A stretch of DNA of 64,000 nt from Papaver somniferum (Eukaryota > Streptophyta > Magnoliopsida > Ranunculales > Papaveraceae), in NCBI RefSeq assembly GCF_003573695.1, contig NC_039363.1, positions 125,223,302 through 125,287,301 on the forward strand, in the 5' to 3' direction. Position numbers and translations under genes: made by a program. Position 1 is the stretch's first letter. Every line of letters begins with the position of its first letter. The notes below the pieces were generated by a model that was not told the origin of the DNA, did not search any database, and saw only the letters and a program-made list of their open reading frames with translations. Shown here in pieces: positions 45,686 to 57,150 of the stretch.

Positions 45686-48440
45686 TCAAGGAAAACCATC
45701 TAGTAATGGCTTGTTCTTCTTGAAGAAAGCCTCCTTCGTGCTTTCGAGAGACTCCCGTTTCAGCTTCAGCTCCGTGGACAACCTTTCTATTTTCGCTTCC
45801 TGTTGTGCGACCTCATCCGCGGAAGGGCCTTCAGCCACCGTGGTCTGCAACTTTTCGATCTCAGAGAAACCTTCAACAAACCAGGGAACGTTGAACCCGT
45901 GGTCTACGCAAACATCAAGATGGAACTTTCATCTTGAGACCACGTCCTCAGAAATGGTATGGCCAGTCACTTTGCACATGTCCTCAATCGAAGATAAAGC
46001 TTCCTCCACACGCTTGACCAATGCAAACCGACTAGTAGCCTTTTTGGTTGTGGCGATGTGTCCATACCTTTCCCATATCTTGGTATATAACGTCTCGTAT
46101 TTGGATGGCACGCTGAAGCCGCCGATCAACACATGATCTGGATAAAGAACTAAGTATGAAGGAGCGAAAACGGCACCCGCAACCGAACCGGCAACTGGCA
46201 AGGGATTCCTAACTACAATGACGCCAGCGATCGCTGGAGTACTCTCCGCTACTTGAGACGCAACAACATCTTCATCTTGATCGACCTCCATTTCTGTGCC
46301 GCCAGGCGCAGCTTCCACGGTTGGAGATAAAGTTATATCTCCACGGTTTTCCGCCTCGGTGCCATATTCAGGAGCGGGATCTCCCTGCGATATCGTGGTT
46401 TAGACATTTTTAAAAAAAAAAAAAGAAGAAGAAGAACGTGTGGAAGACTCACGGATTCACTTTCAGACTGACTAGAGAAGACTCCGCTGCTGTTGGAAGA
46501 GTTATTTTCATCATCACTAGATTCCGAGCTTTCCTCCTTTTCGAGCTCTTCTTCACCGCAAGAAGTCTAGGCATTGTCACCCTCTGTCGCGAGAGCCGCC
46601 GTTCTCTGAGGCTCATTGCCACCCTCTACTGCGAGAGCTACCGTTTTCTGACTACGTGCAAGCTGGGCAAAAGCGTTCACGCCCTGGTTAAGGAATAAGG
46701 AAAGATTTTCAGTAACGAAAGAACTGCGCAATCCGACTGAGTGGGCAAGAAAAAGAATACATACCCGGACGTTTGAAGATATGGAAGTCATAAGGGCCGT
46801 TGAATATGATCGAAAACCATCGGCGCGATCTTTCGACCTTCGATCCTTCTTTTGGGGACTGTCCGTGTCCGTGTTAGGAGATTTCTGTTTGGGCGAGGAA
46901 GGATCCCTTAACAATGGATGTCTTGTTAAAGTTGCAGCAGAAGGCTTACCACAGGTATTCTTCACTACGTCATTCACGAATCCATGAATGGCGAGGAACT
47001 CGTCCTGCCAGAATATGTTATACTTGAAAGTTTTTGTCGGATTTCGTGCCGAGAGCAAGAAGGAAAGACTTATACCAGGCGCAAGAGCACTAGCATCAAG
47101 AGCAGCTGGCAACAAGTTTTCTGGAACGACCGACTGACGAAAAAGAGGGATCCCTTGGTCAAATCACATATGTCGAGCCGCCCTGTCAATGTTGTAAGAG
47201 ACTGCCTGACAAGATCCTCGAAAGAAAGACAGTACATAACCAGGCGTGGAACTTCGCATGAACACAACCTCGTCAATGCTCGTATTCTTTTCAGAAAGCA
47301 AAGATGTATTCGGAACAGAGGAAAAAGTTTTTATTTGAACTATGGAGCCGTGCACCGGAGCCCATGGACGAAAGTTGATTGTGTAGGAGTTGTCAAGGAA
47401 GTCAACCAGGTTCGAGCCAGATCTTGGGAGCCTGTTCACCCAGCGAAGTATCCTAGAACCACCCCAAGACTCGGGAAGTAAAGCCAGTGGTCTGGGAGCG
47501 CACTTCTCGAAATGCTTCCACAACCACGCTTGAAGAAAAGCAACATGTACTTACGAGTCCACTTTCATGTAGCCATTTGAAGCACGCATGTACGCAATTA
47601 GATGATCCAAATATGTGTACAGAGAACCGAGAAACAAGCCTCCAATGGGGAGAAAAACACCTTTCGCTAATCTGATGGAAAAGTTAATGAGACCCTTCTT
47701 ATTTCCTTCTTACCAGAGCCGTCGTCAAAAAAGTCCCTAGATAATCAAAGAACCAAGAATGTCGCGACATGAAGCGTACTATTCTTTTGATCCGGCTCTG
47801 ACTCATCTCGGAACCATTAAGACACCCACCAGCTATAGAAACACCTCGTATCGTTTTCCTTCCGAACAAAACCTTTCGACTTCACAACGAGAGCAGCATG
47901 TATTTGTTCTTCATCTTCAGACAAGGTGATATCAAGATTCCATGTTATGGGAAGGTTCAGCAAGACAACCACACTTTCCAAAGAGACAGTCATTTCACCC
48001 CACCTGCATATGGCTGTGTGAGTGTCTGGACACCATCGAGAGAAGAAAAAAACTAAGCTTGGGATATCTTTCCTGATTTGAAGCGCTGCAGAAGCTGTGA
48101 CAGCGCCAATGATTTTCCCTTTGATCAAATTTGCTTTTACACAGTCCTGACTTATCATGAATTGCATCCAATTTTTGAAAGAACGCAACGGATTCTGACA
48201 GATTCTGAAATCAATGGAAGAAGCAGGATACTCTTGCCTCTGAAGGAAAAATCGTATTACACAACCTGGTCGAACCGACTGGGTGTCTCCTTCACCCTCT
48301 GAACCGGTCAGAAGGACGGGCACAAACTTATGATGATTTCTCCTAGCTGTGGCGGAGATTGTGAAAAATTCATCATCCATGTTTGGCCTAGAGCTTCCAA
48401 TATTTTTCAAAGCCGCGGCAGGGATTTTCTCAGGCGACAT
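45686..48440 (-). pseudogene. Antisense plant-mobile-domain (PMD) protein gene of the LTR element, frame-broken
   Basis: The minus strand starts MSPEKIPAAALKNIGSSRPN at 48440. An N-terminal block leads to the PMD core: FFSRWCPDTHTAICRWGEMT and VSLESVVVLLNLPITWNLDI (about 48060-47950), the pattern W.P.THTF....GE.T.TL.DV..LLGLPV known from PMD (aminotransferase-like, plant mobile domain) proteins. After a stop near 47815, LPIGGLFLGSLYTYLDHLIA (about 47660) and HVAFLQAWLWKHFEKCAPRP (about 47545) continue the domain. Later come a Lys/Ser-rich linker (SPKQKSPNTDTDSPQKKDRR) and a C-terminal coiled coil (AQQEAKIERLSTELKLKRES), ending at TGA 45686-45688. PMD proteins include MAIN/MAIL factors and many transposon-encoded relatives; function in the element is unknown. 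Some of the breaks may be introns. Confidence 0.75.
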
Positions 48441-49746
48441 CCTAACGAAATCTTTTTAAGCTACTTAGGCTTTCAACTACAACAAAGAAAGGGGTACGAA
48501 GAGAAGTTGCTACAAAGTGCATGAAAACTACTTTATCAACAACGGAGAATCCATTTTGGACACGAACCAATCTGTTTTAAATTGAAAGTTATAACGCTCA
48601 TAACCGAAGAAATGGGGGACTAGCAAACCCTACGTTGCGGCGGAAAGCACGCCCCTTTCCAAAGTCGTACCTTGTAGCGGAAAGTACGCACCCGACCAAG
48701 AAAGCGCGCCCCCACCGCGGAAACTATGCACACGGTCACCCCAAGGAAAAGGAGGAAACCCTAAAAACTAGGTTTTCGTGGGAAAGGAATTGGTGGCAGT
48801 CACCTGCCCGCGCATGCCTATTTTGCGTAATAATTGAGGTGGATAACATTACTGCGGTGTTCACGCTTTGAATATTTCTACAAGTTCATGGAAAATACAA
48901 CTATGGCTAGGGTTTGCACCAGTACAAAAAAAAAGATTGAAAGAGAAACGCTGGAATACATACCTGGAATATGCTTGCCCGCTTTATTGCTACCACTCTA
49001 CCGCTAGCACAAGGACATGAAAACAAGATACAAGATAAAAGGAGAGCAAACCCTTTTATAGGCGTGACACTTTTGGAATTTGAATAAGGAAAGGATTTCC
49101 TATTTGAGCTATGTATGGAAAAAGGAAATTGGGCCCGTAAGAACAAACTCCACAGTTCCAACAATCCGCGCACGCCAAGCCAGCGCCGCGCCATGCCAGC
49201 ACCCACACCATGTCGTACCAGTACCCACGCCACACCAAGCCAGTGCCAAGCCCATGCCAACGCTCACTCTATGCCAAGCCCATTCCAACGCTCACGCCAT
49301 GCCAACGTTCACGCCATTCCAAGCCCAAGCCAGCGTTCACGCCGAGTTTACGCTAACGGCCCTGTTCCAAGCCAATACTACGCTGGCGGCTCCATTCCGA
49401 GCCAATACAATTCATGCGGCTCCATTCCAAGCTGCACAATACCTGCGGCTCCCATTCGAAGCCGACCAATGCCGGCGGCTCTGTTTTAAGCCACACCATG
49501 CCAACGGCTTTCCAAGACAATCCAGCAATCCAACCACTCTGCGGCCTAGCTAGCAGCACCACGAGCAAAATCTACGCAAAGATACCAACACAAGAATCAC
49601 TAATTCTCCTTATCTCCCGAAAAAGGTTAGACGGATCTTCCTAACCATCTCTTCATGACTTTTCGTTTCGATTTTGTCCTTGTCTGTCACCATCTTATGC
49701 TTACCTCGCAACAAAGCCCATGTTTTGAGCTAAGCAGGGGACTTAA
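48441..49746 (-). other. Region between antisense PMD ORF start and 3' LTR
   Basis: The upstream region of the antisense ORF, so probably its promoter. It contains GCGGAAA(G/A)(C/T)ACGC repeats (48640-48725) and a tandem-repeat zone at 49165-49530. It ends with the polypurine tract GCAGGGGACTTAA (49734-49746). No protein is visible on the plus strand. Confidence 0.5.
49165..49530. repeat. GC-rich short tandem repeats near the 3' LTR
   Basis: Two kinds of unit: one around CCATGCCAACGCTCACGCCA and AAGCCCATTCCAACG (49190-49345), the other around GCGGCTCCATTCCAAGC (49380-49510). They resemble in flavour the CCATGCC repeats of the LTR but are separate. Confidence 0.75.
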
Positions 49747-52099
49747 TGTTGATGGTGGTTTTTAGCTTAGGGTTAAAATCGTAAAACCTTAGTCAAACAG
49801 TGACGTCACGCTTGAGTAATAATGTCGCCACTAGCACATTTATTGAACCATTCAACATGTCTGCGTAAAATTACCGGGGTACCTTTTTTATGTATATGCC
49901 ATGCTCCACGGCAGAGCCCTCGGTACTGACTGGCGTCATCTCTACATATGCCAACCGCATAATCTTGCCAATGGCATGCCATGCCAGCCACATCTCCGCG
50001 CCAAAGGCATGCCGACCATGCCATCCGCACCACCGTGCCAATGGCATGCCATGCCAGCCACATCTCCGCGCCAAAGGCATGCCAACCATGCCAGCCGCAC
50101 CACCATGCCAATCGCTTGCGTTGCCAGCCATATCTCCGTGTCAAAGGCATGCCAACCATGCCAACCGCACCACCGTACCAATGGCATGACATACCAGCCA
50201 CATCTCCGTTCCAAAGGCATGCCAACCATGCCAGCCGCACCACCGTGCCAATGGCATGTCATGCCAGCCACATCTCCGCATCAAAGCCATGCCGACCATG
50301 CCTCCATGCCGCTGGCTTCCAAACGAAGGGTTGCAACAATCAACGGCCACCCTTCCCTCTGAGATGCAAATCTCGGCCGTCCAAGTTCGCCACCAAACGC
50401 GTGGCAACTTTTGGCCCAATGCCAAGCCCTAATTTCCTGAACTATGCCAAAACCCTAATTTTGGCCGCGCCTAAAACTATGCCAAAATCCTAGCTTAGCC
50501 GCGCCTAAACCATGCCAAAGCTGTGCTGGCCATGCCTCCATGCCGCTGGCTGCCAAAACGAAGGGTTGCAACAATCAACGGCCAACCTTCCCTCCCGAGA
50601 TGCAGATGTCAGCCGTACAAACTTTCCACCAAAAGACTTGTGGCAATCTCTTGGCTACGATGCCAACTCTTGGCCACGGTGCCAAAGCCCTAATTTTGCC
50701 ACGCCAAAGTCATGCCGGTTATGCCTCCATGCCACTGGCTGCCAAACAGAAGGTTACAACAATCAACGGTTTTCCTTCCTCCCGAGATGTACATCTCAGC
50801 CGTACAAACTTGCCATCAAAATGGAAATCTCTTGGCTACGGTCCCAACTCTTGGCCACGGTGCCAAAACCCTAATTTGGCCACGGTGCCAAAGCCCTAAG
50901 TTGGCCATGCCTCCATGTAGCTGGCTGCCAAACGGAAGGTTGCAACAATCAACGACTGTCCTTCCTCCTGAGATGCAGATTCTCAGTCGTACAAACTTGC
51001 CACCAAACGACTTGTGGCAATCTCTTGGCTAGGATGCCAACTCTTGGCCACGGTGCCAAAGACCTAATTTGGCCACGCCAAAGCCATGTCGACCATGCCT
51101 CCATGCCACTGGATGCCAAACGGAAGGTTGCAACAATCAACGACTATCCTTCCTCCTGAGATGCAAATTTTAGCCGTACAAATTTGCCACCAAACGACTT
51201 GTGGAAACCTTTGGCTACGCAGCCAATTCTTTGGCCACGGCACATACTTAGCTATGCCAATTCTTTGGTCACGTCACCAAACCATAATTAGCCACGCCAA
51301 GAGCATGCGCAAGCCATGCCAGCACCGTGGCCACGCCACTGGCTACCACGGAAGGTAACCACAATCAACGGCTAACCTTCCTCTCAAGATGCGAAATCCC
51401 GTCCGTCGAAAGTTACCACCGAACCGGCAAGCCTCTCAATCTTTACTTGCCAAAAAAAAGCAACATGCTACACGTTTTTCACGAAAACACTCGAGACATC
51501 AAAACATGTCACAAATTGGGGGATGCTCATCAGGGTATTGGTTTACGCCCGTTACAAGAAAGTGTCATAAGAGTGAGGCGGTTAGTAAATACAGTAAGTA
51601 ATGGTGAAACGTTTCCTTCATTATGTAAACATCAATTCCAGGCGTTACCCGTTACTTCTTTCTTCCATTTACTCAACCGTTTCCACTTCTTACGATACCA
51701 GGGTACGTTTTTTTGCGACTTGTATAAATAGGTCTCACCTATTTCCATCAAAGGTCAAGTTTGGGTCAAGAAAATACAACACTCAGAAATCACTTGTTAG
51801 TTGTCCCATCTGTTAGCTTTCCACTTTCTGATACAAGTTGTCAAACAACTACTCTTCCCGAATCAACCATTCTGGTCTCAACACTGTCTTCGCTTCCCTC
51901 CCTAGACCAACCCTTCTCCTACACTTTGTGACCGAAGCAAGTCTAGAACGGACATTTTTTGGTTTGGGACGGATTTGTACAAATTGATCTCTCGAATCAA
52001 TGTACTCCCTTGCAGTACATTTTTTAGGGTTTAGACTCGTTTCTCACCCACACACTCGAAATTACCAAAATCAACAGAAACTGTTTTCACCTTCAAACA
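49747..52099 (+). repeat. 3' LTR of the PMD-carrying element
   Basis: 2,353 bp, closely matching 42785-45110 outside the tandem-repeat zones, with several small indels. It is followed by the target copy GAAGT at 52100-52104. Confidence 0.9.
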
Positions 52100-52104
52100 G
52101 AAGT

Positions 52105-52384
52105 ATGTTTACTTGGTAAATGGTTCGGACTTAACCAAACACAATAGGATTACTATCAAGTAAATAGGAATTAACGTTTGTGTGATTTACTTTAAATTTT
52201 AATAACAACAATTATAATTGCGGAAAATAAAAGTAAATGACACAGCAAGATTTTGTTAACGAGGAAATTTCAAATGCATAAAAACCGCGGGACCTTGTCC
52301 AGAATTGAATACTCTCAGAATTAAGCCGTTATACAAAGTCAAACCAACTTCGTATAGTTGAGACCAAGCAACTAAACCTATAGT
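52105..52384. repeat. Flank block duplicated at 55990-56275
   Basis: ATGTTTACTTGGTAAATGGT through ACCAAGCAACTAAACCTATA is repeated with few differences at 55993-56273. It resembles part of another retroelement (TTTGTTAACGAGGAAA...GGGACCTTGTCCA is a common plant repeat motif). At its right edge it passes into the minisatellite, whereas the other copy passes into different DNA. Confidence 0.75.
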
Positions 52385-53600
52385 TTGTAATATTTAGTTT
52401 ACTTATTTCTGATAAGGGAAGTTTGGTCATTTTATAGTCTCCATGACGTTTATTGCATTAATTTCTAGTAAGGGTAATATAGTCATTTTCACAGTCTGAA
52501 ATATTAACTTTACTTATTTTTAATTAGGGTAGTCTGATCATTTTCACACTCTTAATAATATTTATTGCACTAGTTTCCAGTAAGGGTAATATGGTCATTT
52601 TCACAGTCTCCATAATATTTATTGCATATGTTTCGAATAAGGGTAAAGTGGTCATTTTCATAGTCTGTAATATTTACTTTACTTATTTTTGATAAGGGTA
52701 GTTTGGTAATTTTCATAGTCTCCATGATATTTATTGCATTTATTTCCAGTAAGGGTAATATGGTCATTTTCACAGTCTGTAATATTTACTTTACTTATTT
52801 CTGATAAAGGTAGTCTGGTCATTTTCATAGTCTCCATAGTATTTATTGCATATGTTTCGAATAAGGGTAAAATAGTCATTTTCATAGTCTGTAATATTTA
52901 CTTTACTTATTTCTGATAAGGGTAGTTTGGTCATTTTCATAGTCTCCGTGATATTTATTGCACTTATTTCTAGTATGGGTAATATAGTCATTTTCATAGT
53001 CTCCATGATATTTATTGCACTTATTTCTAGTAAGGGTAATATGGTCATTTTCATAGTAAGGGTAATATGGTCGTTTCCAAAATGTGTAATATTTCCTTTA
53101 CTTATTTCCAATAAGGGTAGTCTGGTCATTTTCACAGTCTCCATAATATTTATTGCACTTATTTCCAGTAAGGGTAAAATGGTCATTTTCACAGTCTGTA
53201 ATATTTTCTTTACTTATTTCTTACAAGGGTTGTATGGTTATTTTCACAGTTTGTAATATTTACTTTACTTATTTCCGATAAGGGTAGTCTGGTCATTTTC
53301 ACAGTTTTCATAATATTTATTGCACTAATTTCCATTAAGGGTAATATGGTTATTTTCACAGTCTGTAATACTTACTTCACTTATTTCTGATAAGGGTAGT
53401 TTGGTAATTTTCACATTCTGCATAATATTTTGTTGCACTTTTTTTCCATTAAGGGTAATATGGTAAAATAGTCATTTCACAGTCTGTAATATTTACTTTA
53501 CTGATTTCCGATAAGGGTAGTCTGGTCATTTTCACAATCTTCGGAATTTTTATTGCACTTATTCCGATAAGGGTAGTTTGGTAATTTTCACCGTCTTCGG
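52385..53600. repeat. Minisatellite of alternating 55-57-bp units (about 112-bp dimer)
   Basis: About 20 units share AAGGGTA(A/G)T and GGTCATTTTCA(C/T)AGTCT. Two kinds alternate: one continues CCATAATATTTATTGCACTT, the other GTAATATTTACTTTACTTAT. They form a dimer of about 112 bp. Short frames on both strands here (such as 52791-53192, minus) are repeats and not genes. Confidence 0.9.
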
Positions 53601-54042
53601 AAGAAGCAGATATGTCAAAGTCAAATTTCTATAAAGTCATGACTTGTTGACTTGGTCTTGATCCTGTTTTCTAATATTAAGAAAATTAAAAAGAAAAAGA
53701 AAATTGTATTTTGATTTATAGAAATGAAATATAATTGTTAGTTTGTATAAATGTGGGAAAATTAGTGACAAGTAAAATTCAAAGTGTTATAATTTTGGGG
53801 TTGTTTTAGATGTGGTGAAATATTTGGGTGGAATCATCACTTTGAATTATAATTGTGATTGTCTGTAAAATTATCAACAAATATTATTGTGACTAATAAA
53901 AAAATTTAATATTCCTAATTATTATCACGAATACAAAATTTAATAACATTTATAACTGTTGCAGGACTTATCACAGGTGTCTCTGTGACTAAAAAATAAA
54001 CTGTGACAGGTTACACTGTTACAAAATCCTGGTTTTGGTGTA
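53601..54042. mobile_element. CACTA-like right-end fragment
   Basis: The stretch ends CCTGGTTTTGGTGTAGTG at 54042, which in reverse is CACTACACCAAAACCAGG, the standard plant CACTA terminal sequence. CTGTGAC/GTCTCTGTGACT repeats lie just inside, as is usual for subterminal regions. The following ATA could be the 3-bp target copy. The left end was not found. Confidence 0.55.
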
Positions 54043-54395
54043 GTGATAAGATCTGAAAGTTAGAAAATGGAACCATTGCAGGGCATCTTAATTACATACA
54101 TAAGCTCGCCGATGGGGCCATGGAGGACATCACTGCTATACAGAACACAAAAGCCGAGTTTATGGCGTCATAGCACAGTTGTAGTTTGACTTTTCTGGTC
54201 CTGCTTGACTTGCGCACTAGCTTTCCATCACAAAAAGAGATCCCCGCCGTACCATGTCGATAACCACTCTCGAAAACGATAATTGTACGTCTTTAGATGT
54301 GTTTCTCATGTTAACACTTAATCATGTTTAAAGCAAAAAAGCAAAACCTAACTCTCACTAGATTACACAGTATTTAAATTTGAAAGTTTGGCACT
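54043..54395. repeat. 353-bp segment duplicated at 59478-59833
   Basis: From AAGATCTGAAAGTTAGAAAATGG to TTTGAAAGTTTGGCACTGCTTC it is nearly identical to 59481-59833. Here it runs directly into the partial LTR at 54396; in the other copy it continues into ACTTAAAAACGGCG. It contains GCCATGGAGGACATCACTGC and a short frame, but no recognisable gene. Confidence 0.85.
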
Positions 54396-55989
54396 GCTTC
54401 CATGCCGCTGGCTGCCAAAATGAAGGGTTGCAACAATCAACGGCCACCCTTCCCTCCCGAGATGCAGATCTCAGCCGTACAAACTTGTCACCAAAAGATT
54501 TGTGGCAATCTCTTGGTTACGATTCCTACTCTTGGCCACGGTGCCAAAGCCCTAATTTTGCCACGCCAAAGTCATGCCGGCTATGCCTCCATGCCACTGG
54601 CTGCCAAACAGAAGGTTGCAACAATCAACGGTTTTCCTTCCTCCCGAGATGTAGATCTCAGCCGTACAAACTTGCCACCAAAATGGCAATCTCTTGGCTA
54701 CGGTGCCAACTCTTGGCCACGATGCCAAAACCCTAATTTGACCACGGTGCCAAAGCCCTAAGTTGGCCATGCCTCCATGTCGCTGGCTGCCAAACGGAAG
54801 GTTGCAACAATCAACGGCTGTCCTTCCTCCTGAGATGCAGATTCTCAGTCGTACAAACTTGCCACCAAACGACTTGTGGCAATCTCTTGGCTAGGATGCC
54901 AACTCTTGGCCACAGTGCCAAAGACCTAATTTGGCCACGCCAAAGCCATGTCGACCATGCCTCCATGCCACTGGCTGCCAAACGGAAGGTTGCAACAATC
55001 AACGACTATCCTTCCTCCTGAGATGCAGATTTTAGCCGTACAAATTTGCCACCAAAAGACTTGTGGCATCCTTTGGCTATGCTGCCAACTCTTTGGCCAC
55101 AGCACATACTTAGCTATGCCAATTCTTTGGTCACGGCACCAAACCCTAATTAGCCACGCCAAGAGCATGCGCAAGCCATCCCAGCACCGTGGCCACGCCA
55201 CTGGCTACCACGGAAGGTAACCACAATCAACGGCTAACCTTCCTCTCAAGATGCGAAATCCCGTCCGTCGAAAGTCACCACCGAACCGGCAAGCCTCTCA
55301 ATCTTAACTTGCCAAACAAAAGCAACATGCTACACGTTTTTCACGAAAACACTCGAGACATCAAAACATGTCACAAGCTGGGGGATGCTCATCAGGGTAT
55401 TGGTTTGGCGGTTTACAACGTGCGGCGTACACTACGCCCGTTACAAGAAAGTGTCATTAGAGTGAGGCGGTTATTAAATACAGTAAGTAATGGTGAAACG
55501 TTTCCTTCATTATGTAAACATCAATTCCAGGCGTTACCCGTTACTTCTTTCTTGCATTTACTCAACCGTTTCCAATTCTTATGATACCAGGGTACGTTTT
55601 TGTTGCGACTTGTATAAATAGGTCTCACCTATTTCCATCAAAGGTCAAGTTTGGGTCAGGAGAATACAACACTCAGAAATCACTTGTTAGATGTCTCATC
55701 TGTTAGCTTTCCCCTTTCTGATACAAGTTGTCAAACAACTATTCTTCCCGAATCAACTATTCTGGTCTCAACACTCTCTTCGCTTCCCTCCCTAGAACAA
55801 CCCTTCTCCTTCACTTTGTGACCGAAACAAGTCTAGAACGGACATTTTTTGGTTTAGGAGGGATTTGTATAAATTGATCTCTCGAATCAAAGTACTCCCT
55901 TGCAGTACATTGTTTAGGGTTTAGACTCGTTTCTCACCCACACACTCGAAATTACCAAAATCAACAGACACTGTTTTCATCTTCAAACA
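54396..55989 (+). mobile_element. Partial LTR of the PMD-carrying family
   Basis: A 5'-truncated copy matching about 50530-52099 of the 3' LTR, with four of the 188-bp units and the same U5 end TTCAAACA. It is followed by AAAGT and the same flank as at 52105-52384. So the LTR plus its genomic flank was duplicated as a block rather than inserted independently. Confidence 0.85.
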
Positions 55990-56275
55990 AAAGTATGTAT
56001 ACTTGATAAATGGTTCGGACTTAACGAAACACAATAGGATTACTATCAAGTAAATAGGAATTAACGTTTGTGTGATTTACTTTAAATTATAATAACAACA
56101 ATTATAATTGCTGAAAATAAAAGTAAATGATACAGCAAGATTTTGTTAACGAGGAAACCGCAAATGCAGAAAAACCCCGGGACCTTGTCCAAAATTGAAT
56201 ACTCTCAGAATGAAGCCGTTATACAAAGTCAAACCAACTTCGTATAGTTGAGACCAAGCAACTAAACCTATAGTT
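55990..56275. repeat. Second copy of the LTR flank block
   Basis: Matches 52100-52384. It ends at CTATAGTT, where this copy continues CACCTAGTTCTGTCTG and the other enters the minisatellite. Confidence 0.75.
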
Positions 56276-56539
56276 CACCTAGTTCTGTCTGTATTCCCAC
56301 GCCTCCAACTTAGGTATGGTTACAAACTACTTTGCAGAAGTTATTGTGGTTCTGCGTGCATGTGAATGGGCTGTGAATAATAATTTTCTCCATGTCTACT
56401 TCGGATACGAGTCTATGGATGTAATTTTCGTATTCAACTTTGGAAAATTACCTTGGTTTGCAATAATAAGGTGAAATAAAGTGTGTAGGTCAGTCGAACT
56501 AGCCTTTTGTACATAGATATAGAGAAAGTCTTTTTCTGG

Positions 56540-57150
56540 TTAATAGGTTATCCAAACAAATTGTTAGTTTACCTAGAGGAGAGAGTCTAATGTTTCTGTC
56601 TAGACTACCATTTTTTGTGTCTTGAGTTTCCACGTCAGTCCTATGTTTTTTTTTTGTTAGTTGTCATTAAGTAGGTCAACGAAGACTTGGCCTTTTTCTT
56701 TTATCGTTGCAAAAATTTAGCAGTAGTGGTTATTTATTGCTAGATTAGAACCAAAACCAATAAATTAGAACCAGAACTAATGGTATCTAGAGCGGATATG
56801 GATATACTTCTAATTAGCAACATAACGAAATGTTTAGCAGCAACTTGAATCTAATTCGAACAAAAAAACTAGCGCATTTGCTGACCGATATTTGCAACAG
56901 AGATAATATCGTTGCTAAAATATGCAACATGGTGTTTAGCAACGGCAGCTCCCTGTTACAACCCTGTTTAGCAATAGCTAATGTATGTTGTTAAACACCA
57001 GATTTGGTGTAGTGGTTATCCAAACAAGGTGTTAATTTACTTAGAGGAGAGAGTCTATTGTTTCCGTGTAGACCACCATTTTTGATGTGCCTTGAGTTTT
57101 CGTGCCAGTCTTATCCTCGTTTTGTTATAGTTGTCAATGAGTTGATGGTT
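56540..57150. repeat. About 130-bp direct repeats bracketing a CACTA-like fragment
   Basis: GGTTATCCAAACAA...GAGGAGAGAGTCTA...AGACTACCATTTTT...CTTGAGTTT at about 56540-56670 recurs at about 57015-57150. Between them, about 56720-57014 is rich in GTTTAGCAAC/GTTGCTAAA words and ends CCAGATTTGGTGTAGTG, a CACTA-type terminus with subterminal repeats. The left CACTA end is not visible. Confidence 0.6.

Larger units (their letters stand above)
42785..52099 (+). mobile_element. Non-autonomous LTR retrotransposon with antisense PMD ORF, 9.3 kb, TSD GAAGT
   Basis: LTRs at 42785-45110 and 49747-52099 begin TGTTGATGGTGG and end TTCAAACA or CTCAAACA. The 5-bp duplication GAAGT is at 42780-42784 and 52100-52104. 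A TTGGCGACC primer-site-like motif follows the 5' LTR, and a purine tract GCAGGGGACTTAA precedes the 3' LTR. The 4.6-kb interior shows no gag, protease, reverse transcriptase or integrase on the plus strand; its only coding region runs antisense (45686-48440) and encodes a plant-mobile-domain protein. It must be moved by enzymes of another element, perhaps of the Tat type as at 18728-32109 (inference). Confidence 0.9.

Noticed and set aside
49901..50493. Long Met/Pro/His-rich frames
   Set aside because: Same tandem-repeat artefact in the 3' LTR.
52791..53192. 133-codon minus-strand frame (MKMTILPLLEI repeats)
   Set aside because: A translation of the minisatellite; no stop happens to fall in this frame.
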